DNA of 64,000 nucleotides. It comes from Micropterix aruncella (lineage: Eukaryota > Arthropoda > Insecta > Lepidoptera > Micropterigidae). A program made the translations under genes and the position numbers. Under the pieces are notes generated by a model, which saw only the letters and a program-made list of their open reading frames with translations, did no database searches and was not told the origin of the DNA. The stretch covers positions 3,027,625-3,091,624 of the forward strand of contig OX155972.1 of assembly GCA_944548615.1 (NCBI GenBank), read 5' to 3'. This document shows positions 1-10,189 of the stretch, piece by piece (position 1 is the first letter of the stretch; the number at the start of each line of letters is the position of its first letter).

Positions 1-271
1 CCAGAACTATTTTGGGATTTCGATTTTGGTTATTTTCAGATATGTTTATGTTGACGAGTCCTTATAACAGCGTTGACTAGTTAGAGGTGTTCCACAACGA
101 AACAATGGGCAAATATCCTACATTAGTTATAGGTAATTCAAACAAAGATGTTATAATGAGTTTATTTAATATTTATTATTATTTTCACATGCATAGTAAA
201 AAAATAGGAATGAAATGCAAAGAAACATTTAGAATCTAAATTTACTTCTCACTTTTTACAAAATGTGACTG

Positions 272-590
272 TTAGGCTTTTGCAATAGGCATATCCAATC
301 TACTTGGTTCCCTGCTAATCATGTGCTCGGCATTATGCTTTCTTACTGATGTAGAGACATTTGTAGATACCCGTTTGCAAGGTCCCGGGCGCTGTTTATC
401 ATTGCCATACTTTTGAACTAAGGTTCGGGCAATACTACGTCGAAACTCCAGCGTATCTATATCCTTGGAAAAATTACGAGCTAGCAGGGTAACATTGTTG
501 ATTACCGATGCTTTTACAAAAGTACTACTTCTTGTTTCGTTTTCGAATCACTGGGCATATATAGGTTAAGATCGTTCTGTCCGTAACGGC
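272..590 (-). pseudogene. piggyBac-like transposase C-terminal remnant
   Basis: Minus-strand reading from about 520 to the TAA at 272-274 gives LEFRRSIARTLVQKYG, followed by STNVSTSVRKHNAEHMISRE. This is the linker and pre-zinc-finger region of PGBD-type transposases. Upstream (530-590) another frame reads RYGQNDLNLYMPSDSK before a stop, so a frameshift lies near 515-525. The C-terminal Cys-rich finger is missing. It is unrelated in detail to the intact piggyBac at 21.9 kb. Identification is from motif memory only. Confidence 0.5.
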
Positions 591-598
591 GACAGTAT

Positions 599-991
599 TT
601 AATAAAGAAGCATTCTGCTTCTACGCTGTTCAACTAACAGCATAGAATTAACTAACTCTATACCTAACGCTGCTTCAGCAAAGGTTGAAAAGCAGCATTT
701 AGTACATTCTGTTCTTAAAATTGGCATCTTCATTCCTAAAAAGTGACTATACCTATCAATCAGCTCATTTTGAAAAAGTTCTCTGAAAAAAGGATTTTTT
801 AAGAAGTTTTCGAGAAATGTATTTTGCTTTAAGGTGGTGATTAACAGCGACAGATGGACAAAATAACTGACCAATATGAAAGTAGGCTTCATTTGTTGTA
901 TTGAATCTAATCTGCAGATAAATTTTAGTGAAACTGTTTTCAGGTGCGTATTTGCGTTTTTTTTACCAAGACGTTTTGCATAAATTCGCAT
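599..991 (-). CDS. unassigned 130-codon frame, probably repeat-derived
   Basis: Open frame from an ATG at 989-991, same strand as the piggyBac remnant just downstream. It is Leu/Phe-rich with ENFLKNPFFRELFQNELIDR and TECTKCCFSTFAEAALG. It may be a decayed upstream part of the neighbouring transposase, but I recognise no domain and see no splice borders. Host coding status is not supported. Confidence 0.2.
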   Translation of the reverse strand: MRIYAKRLGKKNANTHLKTVSLKFICRLDSIQQMKPTFILVSYFVHLSLLITTLKQNTFLENFLKNPFFRELFQNELIDRYSHFLGMKMPILRTECTKCCFSTFAEAALGIELVNSMLLVEQRRSRMLLY

Positions 992-1004
992 CTATTTCAT
1001 AAAA

Positions 1005-1917
1005 AACTAAAGTTCAAGTACCTCTAACCATACATAATTAATGCCTATATTTACATTATATTTTAAGAGCCAACTTAGAAAATAGCGGCGTAATGGTGTT
1101 GAGGGGTTTGGCGCGAAGGAGGGGGGGGGGGGGAAAGGGGGAATTGTCTGCTTGCCGGGAAATTCTTGGTGTGCAATAAATCCTTCTTTTTATTTCCTAT
1201 AGGTGTTCCCGTTAACCCCCATTTCCCCTATTAGGTATTACATTAACACTTTTATCAATGCCGGAGATTTTATACAGAATTTCCACTTTACCCGATGCAA
1301 ATCTACCCCCGACGGGGTTTGTTGACTCAACCCCGTCCGCCGGGCGGGGAAGCGGCGGGGGGTTCCCGGCGCCCCCCTCCGGTGAAAGCCCCCTGAAAGC
1401 ACAGTATGGGGTTTCAGCGAGCTCCCGCTAATAGAATAAACGTGTTGCATATCTCATATTGCCGAGCTTCCATAAACACATCCGCGCGTGAACTCTAATA
1501 AAACATAAACAAGAGATAAAATTACTCGGGAAGCGCCAAGCCGCGGGCGCCCTCTCCATAGACACACGACCACATAGGGGCAAATTTACATATAATATGT
1601 ATAGCACACCTAGATATCACATCAACGGGTTGAAAACTACAATAATATTGAATAGGAAGAGGAGTTCAAAGTCGTAGAGATAGGTAGTTAAACAACGAAA
1701 TAAGTTGTCGAATTCTTGATGACCGTCTTTGAAATTAGGCTTATCCCTCATCACTTAAAGCCCGTTTTAGACCACACTGGCCCCATATTCCGTTTCTCGC
1801 AGGTGCCTAACGGGGTCTAAAAACGCGCTAAGCCGATGCTTAACTTTGAACTGACGTTTTGGTATTCTCTTTAATGGGTCCTAACTGGAGAGTGCTTATG
1901 TCGTTCTTATTATCTTA
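1005..1917. other. non-coding stretch with G13 run and a GC-rich island
   Basis: No gene recognised. It contains a poly-G run at about 1121-1134 and a GC-rich patch (about 1300-1400) with CCCCG and GGCGGGG strings inside AT-rich sequence. Frames here are short and uninformative. Confidence 0.5.
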
Positions 1918-1918
1918 A

Positions 1919-2145
1919 GGCGACATGAGACATTAGAAAAATATCCGAAATGGGCGGACACAGGAAGAAATTGGCGGGGTCAATTTTGTAGGGTTTGACC
2001 AATAAAAATCCAGCGTTGACGAAGCGTCAGGTACAGATTCCACGTCCGCTCGCGCCAGCGACCGTGCGCATACTAAACTTTAGATCGCAGCGGTAGCACG
2101 AAATAACTGTCTGCGCAGTGGTGGTATAAGGGTGGTATAAGGGTG
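1919..2145 (+). repeat. dispersed repeat, copy 1 (partner at 17.9 kb)
   Basis: About 225 bp highly similar to 17862-18108, including AAATGGGCGGACA, GGCGGGGTCAATTTTG and GCGCAGTGGTGGTATA. The similarity resumes at 2860-2920 (TTTAGCGTAA, then AGCGCTCA, then ACGTTTTAATTAA), so the LTR-like block at 2242-2859 plus about 100 bp of flank looks like an insertion relative to the partner copy. Class unknown. Confidence 0.7.
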
Positions 2146-2241
2146 CTATACACGAGCCAGCTGCAGTTAATTTCCAACTAAATTTGGCAAATTATGCCCA
2201 GGCAAGCGATGACTCATGTCATTTCTTCTAATCGATACACA

Positions 2242-2859
2242 TGTTACACCCCACTCATAGCTATTTACGTCACCGCTTAGCGGTATAAAACGTAGTACAT
2301 TTCAATCGATCGACATCATTCCCTTGGTAGACCAGTACGCGGTTACAATCATTCCCTTGGTGGACAAGTATCGTGCTACACCTCTGGGTCATTCCCTTGG
2401 CGGACAAGTACGCGACTACAATCATTCCTTTGGTGGACCAGTACCTACGCGGTTACAATCATTCCCTTGGTGGACAAGTACGCGCTCTACACATCATTCC
2501 TTTGGCGGATAGTTACCGCGCTCTACACATCGTCCCCTCAGTGGACAGATATCGCGACTACACTTCATTATCAAGCAGTACCTGCATTATCCGCGATACC
2601 GATCGTCAAGCCTCGCTCCTCGACCACACACTTCAGGCACACTGCCACGGCTTCACCTCGCGCCCACACTACTACACGACGGCGAATTAACAATCAAGGC
2701 GTTAAGAACTGGCGACTTCAACTCAACTCCTTTTCAACCTTCTGATTAAACACTTCTACTTCGACATCCTCGACTTTCATTCACGGAGAAAACTTCATGA
2801 TGAGAACCACTCTTCGCTCACAATCAATTGGAGTCCAGTGAAGGGTGGCCACTCTCACA
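2242..2859 (+). mobile_element. possible solo LTR (BEL/Pao-like)
   Basis: Starts TGTTACACC and ends CTCTCACA. It has a TATAAAA box at 2284-2290 and ATTAAA near 2745. Its end (GGAGTC..GTGA.GGGTGG.C, CTCACA) resembles the end of the clearer solo LTR at 26464-27063. No target duplication is visible, so the left border is a guess. A minisatellite occupies the region where the transcript would start. Confidence 0.35.
2311..2560 (+). repeat. minisatellite, about 7 units of 33-40 bp
   Basis: Units carry the core CATTCCCTTGGTGGACAAGT followed by a variable ACGCG segment. Unit lengths of 33, 34, 35, 36, 37 and 40 bp are not multiples of three, so the open frames across it are a by-product of repetition and not a protein. 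Confidence 0.9.
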
Positions 2860-3030
2860 ATGGTATTTAGCGTAAGTCCCAGAGCGCTCATACGTTTTAA
2901 TTAATTGTAATTAATTAGGGGCCTAAATAAAAAAGGTGGCTGAGCTCGACGCTAGAAAATTAACTATTCAATATAATGAAATTAAATACATATACATATA
3001 ACACACATACATATAACACGTCATAGTAGG

Positions 3031-3112
3031 GTTGGTTGTAAAAGATTGCCATATGACAATAAACCCGCCCATTGTGACATTTTCACAATAAAGAGTATAA
3101 ACAAACAAACTA
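3031..3112 (+). repeat. LINE/SINE 3' end with GCCATATG..AATAAACCCGCCC signature
   Basis: Contains GATTGCCATATGACAATAAA, CCCGCCCATTG and a final CAATAAAG followed by a CAAACAAACAAACT-type tail. The same 3' signature occurs at 11520-11600, 16210-16335 (minus) and 52545-52645, pointing to a shared retroposon 3' end. Confidence 0.55.
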
Positions 3113-3124
3113 ACAATAATCCTG

Positions 3125-3512
3125 CAGTCAGAGACGGTTGGGATCAGAAGATCGCGGATTCAGGAGAATACTTCGGGCGGAACTGAGCGGTTGGAGCACT
3201 ATCTGCACTTGCGGAAAAAACGGAGAAAGCCCCAGCTGGCGAATAACCAGGAGACTTATGTTTCCTATGACAGCGGAGGGTAGTTGTCGACCATGACGGG
3301 CAAAGGGCGTTGCGGTCCGCAAAATATTCAAATAATCCGCGCAAGCGACCTCGAACCAGTGACAAGACTGGGTTTCTTACGGGCATGTTGGCGGAGCTTG
3401 ACTGTAGACTGTGTTGTCGCTAAGTCTCTGTGTAATCACCTCACGGCTGAAAGAACTATCTATATCGTTATAATAGCCTGATGTGTCAGGTTCGCCCGTT
3501 GCAGACGACAGC
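3125..3512 (-). repeat. GC-rich 0.66-kb repeat family, diverged partial copy
   Basis: Shares ordered blocks with the full copies: GCGCAAGCGACCTCGAAC, CTTACGGGCATGTTGGCGGA, GGTTCGCCCGTTGCAG. Upstream parts are strongly diverged. Strand is given relative to the full copy at 31640-32311. Confidence 0.6.
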
Positions 3513-3683
3513 TTTGAAGATCAAAATGGGCCATGATATTTTTCTGGAAAAGTAATAACTTGCCTATGAATTCATTTTTTTTTAATTTGAAATTCCAACT
3601 CGACCCGAAGTTAAGCATGTTCAAAGTGGCCAGTGTTAAAAACCATAAAATAATTATATAGGTAAGGAACCCACGTAATATAA

Positions 3684-4293
3684 TATAACCAGCTACCACT
3701 CTCCACAAGAAAGATGGAAACAAAGGCGTTTAAAAGATTTATTAAACAAAAGCTGCAATCCACACATGCTTTCTATAATCTGGGTGTTTTTTTTTAAAAA
3801 GGCCAATTCTTTTAAATGGGAATGACATTAATATGTAACTTTCAGGTACCTCATTTTAGTTTTTATTGTTTAATAATAATATTATGAAATTAATAATTAA
3901 TATGTAGATTACAATGTGTAACGTAACATACCTGATCATATACGTTGTTTTTTTTTACAATTTTGTTTTGATACTTTTTATTGTGTGATTTTTTTTTGTA
4001 GAGTGCCTAAGATGACTATTAATATTCTTATAATAATTATTTATTTTATAGGTATACTCATGTACATGGATTCAGCTCTATTTTTTTTAATTTTATTTGT
4101 CTGCCGTGTAAAGCCGACTTTAGTCAACGCTGTTGTCATATTAATTAATATTTCTGCTTTAATAGTTTTATATTTACATAATATATTAATATATTACTAG
4201 CAACTGACAATTTCTAATATGCGATAATTAGCTTTAACTGATAATTCATGCTTTTATTGTATATTCTGAATGAATAAATTGAATACTGAATAA
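3684..4293 (+). mobile_element. CR1/Jockey-like LINE 3' fragment (same family as 60.1-62.2 kb)
   Basis: The first 110 bp encode the end of a reverse transcriptase (QLPLSTRKMETKAFKRFIK in the better copy at 60.4 kb); a T-run near 3790 breaks the frame. The following AT-rich 3' UTR matches 60500-60880 and 62160-62225 base for base over long stretches and ends with TTGAATACTGAA. It is truncated at the 5' side. Confidence 0.75.
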
Positions 4294-4754
4294 CCCGTTC
4301 ACGAAAATTTTATAAAAACCAAAATAGTGCACATGTGTTTGTCTGATGCGCATGTGTCGCTCGCTGGGTGAGACCACACATGAACGCCCGTCCAGATATG
4401 ACGGGGTAAGCTGATAACGGACCATTCCGCCGCGTGTCACGCGCACGCCTGACAGCACCTGTCAAAATGACACGTGACAGCCAAAACGACGCACCCGTAT
4501 CACATGATCGGCGCACAGTTTCCTGTAATTACCTACTATGCGTGAGAATCCCTCATTTGTTCGTTTGTTTGGGTTTTTCTCCAAACTTGTTGGTCGACCT
4601 TGCATCTTATTAGCATAATACAGCGTTAAACAAAAAGTGATAATGAGTATGGTGAAGTTAACGTTTATTGAATGCTATTTTTATAAGCTTTATTTACCTT
4701 GCAATGTATGTCAGTTAGTATGGCGTATGTCAACGTTTAGGTCTCCAAACAGAA

Positions 4755-5099
4755 AAAAGGACCAAACCCTGGTTCCACCACCTACCTTTCACCCGTAAGG
4801 AAATCTCCACCCTCTGCAGGATGCGCATCGGTCATTGCTGCACTCCCGTTCACCTCAATCGAATACATGTCCTCCCTTCTCCTCAGTGCGACTGCGGTCA
4901 TGCGTTTTGCACTCTGGACCATCTCTTCTTTAATTGTCCCATTGTTAATAACTATCCTAACTTCATTTCGGACCACTTAAATCTCAAAATTCAGCTCCCT
5001 ATTAGTATAGACTTTTATTATCTCTCAACTCCCCCAACGTCTACAAAATCATCTGTAAATTTATTAAACTCAACAGTATGTCCCTTTAATAATAATTAA
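4755..5099 (+). pseudogene. LINE reverse-transcriptase C-terminal zinc-knuckle fragment
   Basis: Reads in one frame through KPWFHHLPFTRKEISTLCRM, then RIGHCCTPVHLNRI, then CDCGHAFCTLDHLFFNCP. This is the usual tail of insect Jockey/I-type LINE polyproteins (RLRTGH..T..H, C.CG...T..H.L..C). It is 5'-truncated and ends in an AT-rich 3' region near 5100. Confidence 0.65.
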
Positions 5100-5349
5100 T
5101 TAATGTTCCTCCATAGAGTTTTTGTGTTAAACCATTGATTTTATAATGTAGGTAATATCAATGGTTAAACGTATATATGTATTTCACTATATCTTAAATT
5201 ATTATTCGATTTTGTGTTCCCGAAGGAAAGATGTCTTACTTGTTTCAGTGACGTCCACTAACATAAATAAGTTTCCTCCTATTTCAACGGCACACTTGGC
5301 AGAAATCACCATCTTTGGGTGGAGCCATCAAATCAAAAAAGAAGAAGAA

Positions 5350-5870
5350 AAAGATTGTTTAGGTCAAATCTTGCAAGCTGAATTAGAACTCTTCCTCTTA
5401 TCATATGAAGTTGAAATTTTATATGCTGGTTCAGTTCCGATGACAATGCATTTTCATGGTGAGCATGACCTGATTCTACACCCAGGATCGGCTCCCGACG
5501 AGAATACTGTTCCGAGGTCAACAGCACAGACACACAATTTTGTATAAGCATTCAATTATGATAGTCCTTTCTAAATTTTACTATGATATGGCTGCTGCAC
5601 CCAGGGTTGGCTCCCGACGAGGGGACTCCCCAACGGTCAACAGCGCATAAACTTTACTTTGTATACGCATTCAATTATGACAGCCCGTTCTAAGTATCAC
5701 CGCGACAGGGCTGCCACACAGGGTTGTCTTCCAACGATGGTGCTCCTCAGCGGTAAACAGCACAGACATGAAATTTTGTATACCTACGCATTCAATTATG
5801 ATAGCCCGTTGTAAGTTTCACCGCGACAGGGCTGCTGCACCCAGGGTTGGCTCAGGACAGAGCACATTAA
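5350..5870 (+). repeat. dispersed repeat with about 125-bp tandem units (4 units)
   Basis: A leader (TTAGGTCAAATCTTGCAAGC, then GGTTCAGTTCCGATGA) is followed by about four units carrying CAACAGC, ACAGACA, TTTTGTATACGCATTCAATT and CAGGGCTGC. The same leader plus units recurs at 33700-34240 and 42700-43110, and a lone unit occurs at 9965-10025. A partial leader repeats at 5925-6035. No coding function is apparent. Confidence 0.8.
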
Positions 5871-6035
5871 TAAAAGCTTGCTTTTATAAATGTGTTTTTA
5901 CAATTAACTTATTACAAGCTTTTACTTATCTTGCAATGTTTGTCAAATCTTAAACGCTAAATTAGAACAACTTAATCTTATCTTATGAAGTTAAATTTCA
6001 CGCGTTGGTTCAGTTCCAATGACAATGCATTTTAA

Positions 6036-6411
6036 TTACATTACATTAAATTTTCGTCGTGTCCAATTGACGGCTAAAGACCGCTCTTGGACGTGTCAAA
6101 ATAATTGGGTTAGGTAGCAAGTCTCGTTAATACTCATTATTGAACATACATAGGTAGTCAAGAATTAACTACTAGATTGTCAAACTATAAATATAAATAA
6201 TCAAAATAGAAGCCTAATATTTGAAGTAATTAGTAATTCGAAAAAATACGTAAAATTATTCATCGTAATATTCAAATTGTCAGTAAAATGTTAAATAATC
6301 AAATTAATGCTACGTTATGCATTTTAAACTAAAAGTACAGATATAAGACCATATAAAATAATCAGACAATAAGGCTCTACTTTTTTAAGTAATTTAAATG
6401 GGCACAATATT
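6036..6411. other. AT-rich stretch, probably 3' UTR of the adjacent LINE fragment
   Basis: No coding frame. Its position just past the stop at 6412 of a minus-strand RT fragment suggests LINE 3' UTR. Confidence 0.4.
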
Positions 6412-6570
6412 TCAAAAATCGTGGCCCTCAAATTCGGCCAGATTATAGAAAGGGTGACCTATTAGCATCTCCTTGATGTTTTTTTTTAATTTTATGTCCT
6501 CCAGCTGTTTAAATTTTGTAGGGAGTAGATTATAGAATTTAATTTTAAGGTACAAGTAGCTTTTCTGTAC
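6412..6570 (-). pseudogene. CR1/Jockey-like LINE RT C-terminal tail
   Basis: The minus frame reads VQKSYLYLKIKFYNLLP, TKFKQLEDIKLKKNIKEML and HPFYNLAEFEGHDF to TGA at 6412-6414. The pattern is the end of CR1/Jockey-like ORF2 (FYN.LP..IK, FKK.LK..L). It abuts the TTGTA-type tail of the larger element at 6571, which may have inserted here. Confidence 0.6.
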
Positions 6571-6948
6571 AATACAATACAATACAATCAACTACTCCAG
6601 TAGATAGGCATTCCTACACTTGGATGCGTCACAAAATTAAATGCTAAAAATTTAATTATTAAAAACATAACTATCGTGATAGTTGTCATCGCTGTAATAT
6701 TATATTCAATATTACCTATATACAAATAATCAAAATATACTAATGTGATTTAAGAGTCAAGGAGAATAATATATTAAAATAGAAATGCAAATTCTATGTA
6801 GAATAATCAAAAAATATATATTTTATTGTCAATCCAGCAATAATGCTTTCGTATTTTTTTTAAAAATGAATAGATGTTTAATAAATTATATGAAAATTAG
6901 AATGTCAGCTATCATAATACCGTTATGTTTAAAACTTTACGCATTTCA

Positions 6949-8457
6949 TTAATCATCAACATGGAAAATAGACTCAGAATTTTCAAACTCCCTTATACCA
7001 TAAATTGGGTTTCTTACCAAATTATTTATGATTATCTTTTTAAATTGGACCTCTCCGAGGCTTTTCATTTGCTCTGGAATCTTATTATAGAACGACAAAT
7101 TTTGATGAATAAAACTGTATCGCACTTTGCTAAGTCGCTGTCGGTTTATGTGGAGATTGGATTTATTCCTCGTATCGTGATGATGAAAATCACTATTCAC
7201 CGGAGCTTCTGTTAGGTGTCTACGAGCGTACATAATATTTTGGTAGATGTAAGAAGAAAATAGAGTCATTATTCCTGATTTTACAAATAGCGGCTTACAA
7301 GAACTTCTCGGTGAGACTCTATATAAACTGCGTACCGCTCTTTTCTGGAGGAGAAAAATTCTTTTTGAGTTTGGTGCCATTCCCCAAAACAGTAGGCCAT
7401 ACGTTATTAGAGAGTGGAAATATGCAAAATAGACGGATTTAGCTGCTTCAAAGCCGCATAAACTTCTTATCTTTCTGATGGCGAATATGGCACTGCACAA
7501 TTTTTTACTGAGATCATTTAAGTGGTCAGACCATTGCAATTTTTGATCAATTTCTAAACCGAGAAATTTCGTGGAGGAGACATTTTCTAGTTGGTCAGAC
7601 CCAAAGTATACGTCTATTTCATTATAATCAGACGGCCGCAAAGAGAAGCATATTGATTTTGATTTATTTACGTTAAGTGACAATTTATTAACTTGGAACC
7701 ATATACTAAGCCTATCTATTGTTTCTTTTATTCTTTGGGCCAAAGTGTCTTTATTTTTATCGCTAAAAAGAAGTGAAGTATCATCGGCGAATAAAATGAT
7801 TTCATCATCCACGGATTTCAGGCACTCTGGGATGTCATTAATATAGACGAGGAAGAGAAAAGGTCCAAGTATCGATCCTTGAGGAACACCTTTGCGGATA
7901 TTCTGTGGCGCGCTCTTGCTATTTTCGACTTGCGTAATCTGAGTGCGTTCTTGCAAATAAGATTCCATGAGTTGCAGTTCCTTATTCCTAATGCCGTAGT
8001 GTTCCAATTTTTCAAGTAGAATTGAGTGGTCTACGCAATCAAAAGCCTTAGAGAGGTCACAGAAAATGCCTACGGTTTTTTTCATATTGTCTAGCCCAAG
8101 TAGTGTTTTTTTAATTAGACTGGCGATTGCATCTTGCGTAGAGAGATTTTTTTGAAATCCAAATTGTTTTTTAGACAGGATTTGGTTTTCAGCAAAGAAA
8201 TTAACAAGTCGGATAAGAAGTAATTTTTCAAAAATTTTGCTGAAAACTGGTAAAAGAGATATGGGTCGATAATTATCTCTGTTTTCTGGGCAACCTTTTT
8301 TAAATATCGGCACTACTTTGGTCATCTTCATTTCGGTGGGAAAGAATCCATGTTCCATGCATCGATTAAAGATAAAAGATAGATTGTGCGAGATTACGGT
8401 TACAGAACTCTTTAGGATTTTGGTGGATATATTCCATAGGTCTGTTGAATTTTTCAT
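6949..8457 (-). CDS. LINE ORF2 C-terminal part: reverse transcriptase
   Basis: 502 codons, open to TGA at 6949. RT motifs in order: NYRPISLLP at 62-70, FCDLSKAFDCVDH at about 132-144, KGVPQGSILGPF at about 189-200 and the catalytic FADD at 223-226, then a thumb with TKFLGL and the C-terminal tail FFYN-like block and NPIYGIREF. The ATG start is arbitrary, because the protein is the continuation of the endonuclease frame at 8481-9770. It is about 60% similar by eye to the RT at 40254-42188. Confidence 0.88.
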   Translation of the reverse strand: MKNSTDLWNISTKILKSSVTVISHNLSFIFNRCMEHGFFPTEMKMTKVVPIFKKGCPENRDNYRPISLLPVFSKIFEKLLLIRLVNFFAENQILSKKQFGFQKNLSTQDAIASLIKKTLLGLDNMKKTVGIFCDLSKAFDCVDHSILLEKLEHYGIRNKELQLMESYLQERTQITQVENSKSAPQNIRKGVPQGSILGPFLFLVYINDIPECLKSVDDEIILFADDTSLLFSDKNKDTLAQRIKETIDRLSIWFQVNKLSLNVNKSKSICFSLRPSDYNEIDVYFGSDQLENVSSTKFLGLEIDQKLQWSDHLNDLSKKLCSAIFAIRKIRSLCGFEAAKSVYFAYFHSLITYGLLFWGMAPNSKRIFLLQKRAVRSLYRVSPRSSCKPLFVKSGIMTLFSSYIYQNIMYARRHLTEAPVNSDFHHHDTRNKSNLHINRQRLSKVRYSFIHQNLSFYNKIPEQMKSLGEVQFKKIIINNLVRNPIYGIREFENSESIFHVDD

Positions 8458-8480
8458 TTTAAGTGATTTAGCAACTTTAA

Positions 8481-9770
8481 TTATTTCGGAAGAATTGGTG
8501 GGGAGAATAACAATGAATTTGGATTTTTTTTACGATAGTCCTCAAGCAGGCCTAAAGCTGAGTGATTTCCCTTATTCTGGCAGCTGGTATTTAAGGGTAT
8601 AGAGCTGAAATAGTCATTAAAAAGTTCTGCAACCGTTATCGCATCATCTATACTACTGCCATTGACGTTGAGGCGTACGCAATGATTACCTGTTTGGTTC
8701 CGTGTACATTCTTTTTTAATAATATTCCAGGCAGCCTTGACTTTATTATCGGAATTATCTATAGTGTATTTTAAGTATTTCTGCTTAGCAAACCATACAA
8801 CTTTTTTGTATGTCTTTTTGTATGTTTTGAAGTATTCGAGAACTATGGTATCATTACTATTTTTCTGTATTTCATTCAGATGCAGCATCCGCTGTTTGGA
8901 TATCTTGATTCCCGGTGTTGCCCAGTCATTAAAAGTTTTTGAAAGTTTCTGAGTTGATTGCCTCACGGGAATTGAGCTATCCAATGCAGCGAGATACCAT
9001 CTGAAGAACTCATTATACAGATGATCAGGATCATTCGTGGAAGCGATAAAATCATTTTCTGTCAAGGCTGTCTGGAAAATATCAAGGTTTTTTGCTGTTA
9101 CTTTTCTTCTGCTAATATTCTGTGCCAGTTTCTTGACTACATTGCTATACTTAATGGCAATCATTTGTCCGCCATGATCTGATAGTCCGCAACTGACTGG
9201 CTGAACGGAAAAATTATCAGAGTTAGTAAATATATTATCTATGCATTTACTGCTGCTAGCTGTCGTTCGCGTAGGGAAGTCTATAGTTCTGATTAAATTA
9301 TAAGACAAGCAAAGATCCATTAAAGTATCGCCATTATTAGATTTTTCTAAAAAATTGACGTTAAAATCGGCACACAGTATTATTTTGGATGAATCCCTAG
9401 CTAACTTGTCAAGTACTATTTCTAGGGTATTTAAGAAGATGTGAAAATCTGACTCCGGACTTCTATATAAGCAAAGAACATATGCAGATAGCTCCGATAG
9501 ATATATACAGCTAATTTCGATTACCATCTCAATGGAAAGTTTGCAAATATCTTCACGATTTTTAAATAATACACCCGATTTTACAAAAATAGCAGATCCA
9601 CCCCTAATATGATGGTCTCTTGTGAAGCAGCTAGCTAGTATGAATCCAGAGATAGTTACAGTATTTTTTTCACTTTCGTGGAACCACGATTCGCTGACAC
9701 AAAATATGCTTGCATTGAGGTTTTCGAGTTCTAAACTGGCATCTAGTGTTTTATTTTTCAAGCCTTGCAT
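8481..9770 (-). CDS. LINE ORF2 N-terminal part: APE-like endonuclease
   Basis: 429 codons from the internal ATG; the frame is open further upstream to a stop at about 9868, including IVHQN just before it, so the true N-terminus is upstream or lost. The endonuclease would nick target DNA to prime reverse transcription. Motifs seen: SES with the catalytic Glu near residue 27, CADFNVNF at 133-140, CIDNIFTN near 176-183, GLSDHG with the catalytic Asp-His near 198-199. The last residues (from KKNPNSLLF on) are read out of frame: the next frame encodes SKFIVILPTNSSEIIK, continuous with the RT part, so the two were one protein until a one-base indel in an A/T homopolymer. Confidence 0.8.
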   Translation of the reverse strand: MQGLKNKTLDASLELENLNASIFCVSESWFHESEKNTVTISGFILASCFTRDHHIRGGSAIFVKSGVLFKNREDICKLSIEMVIEISCIYLSELSAYVLCLYRSPESDFHIFLNTLEIVLDKLARDSSKIILCADFNVNFLEKSNNGDTLMDLCLSYNLIRTIDFPTRTTASSSKCIDNIFTNSDNFSVQPVSCGLSDHGGQMIAIKYSNVVKKLAQNISRRKVTAKNLDIFQTALTENDFIASTNDPDHLYNEFFRWYLAALDSSIPVRQSTQKLSKTFNDWATPGIKISKQRMLHLNEIQKNSNDTIVLEYFKTYKKTYKKVVWFAKQKYLKYTIDNSDNKVKAAWNIIKKECTRNQTGNHCVRLNVNGSSIDDAITVAELFNDYFSSIPLNTSCQNKGNHSALGLLEDYRKKNPNSLLFSPPILPK

Positions 9771-9964
9771 ATTTTGGTGGACGATCTTGAGGAGAAAGAC
9801 GTCAGAGTTGGTTATCCTCTTCCTTCGAGCGTCGGTTGTCTTAATCCGTTTTTTGGTATTTACAAATTAATCATTAATCTAAAAAAACTAGGTCATTGAT
9901 ATAATATCAGTCAATGCGTGTGTCGACCTGCAAATGATATTTTAAAAATACCTGTTATAAAACA

Positions 9965-10025
9965 CACAAACAGCAACAGCACAAACACAAAATTTTGTAT
10001 ACGTATTCAATTATGGCAGCCAGTT
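9965..10025 (+). repeat. single unit of the 125-bp dispersed tandem repeat
   Basis: Contains AACAGCACAAACACA and TTTTGTATACGTATTCAATT, matching the unit core at 5.5, 34.1 and 42.9 kb. Confidence 0.6.
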
Positions 10026-10114
10026 CTATATTATTGTCAGAAGCTTGTTGTTAAAAATGCATTTTACTATTATTAATATTCTTCATGTGTCAGAAACGCG
10101 TGCGGAAGAGCCAA

Positions 10115-10185
10115 AACAACACCCGACCCGGCAGCACAGTGGGTTAGGTCGCTTGATCTCGAAAGGTTCCGGGTTCCCCTCGCTT
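10115..10185 (+). repeat. possible tRNA-derived SINE head
   Basis: GCAGCACAGTGGGTTAGG followed 15 bp later by AAAGGTTCCGGGTTCCC looks like pol III A-box and B-box spacing, but the B box is imperfect and no tail was defined. Weak call. Confidence 0.25.
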
Positions 10186-10189
10186 CTCT

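Larger units (their letters stand above)
6571..9868 (-). mobile_element. non-LTR retrotransposon, CR1/Jockey group, nearly full ORF2
   Basis: Minus-strand element with an APE-type endonuclease (8481-9868), reverse transcriptase (6949-8457), AT-rich 3' UTR and a pentanucleotide tail (TTGTA repeats, plus-strand 6571-6590). No ORF1 lies upstream, so it is probably 5'-truncated. The only break is a one-base shift in a T8 run at about 8524-8531. Related copies here are 39836-42207, 15069-15250 and the 3' UTR fragment at 13200-13420. Confidence 0.85.

Noticed and set aside
2324..2745. Overlapping plus-strand frames with repeated IIPLVDKY-like peptides
   Set aside because: Minisatellite units are not multiples of three and similar peptides appear in all frames.
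5161..5547. 128-codon plus-strand frame
   Set aside because: Runs through the dispersed leader and 125-bp repeat; the same sequence at 33.9 and 42.8 kb is not open.
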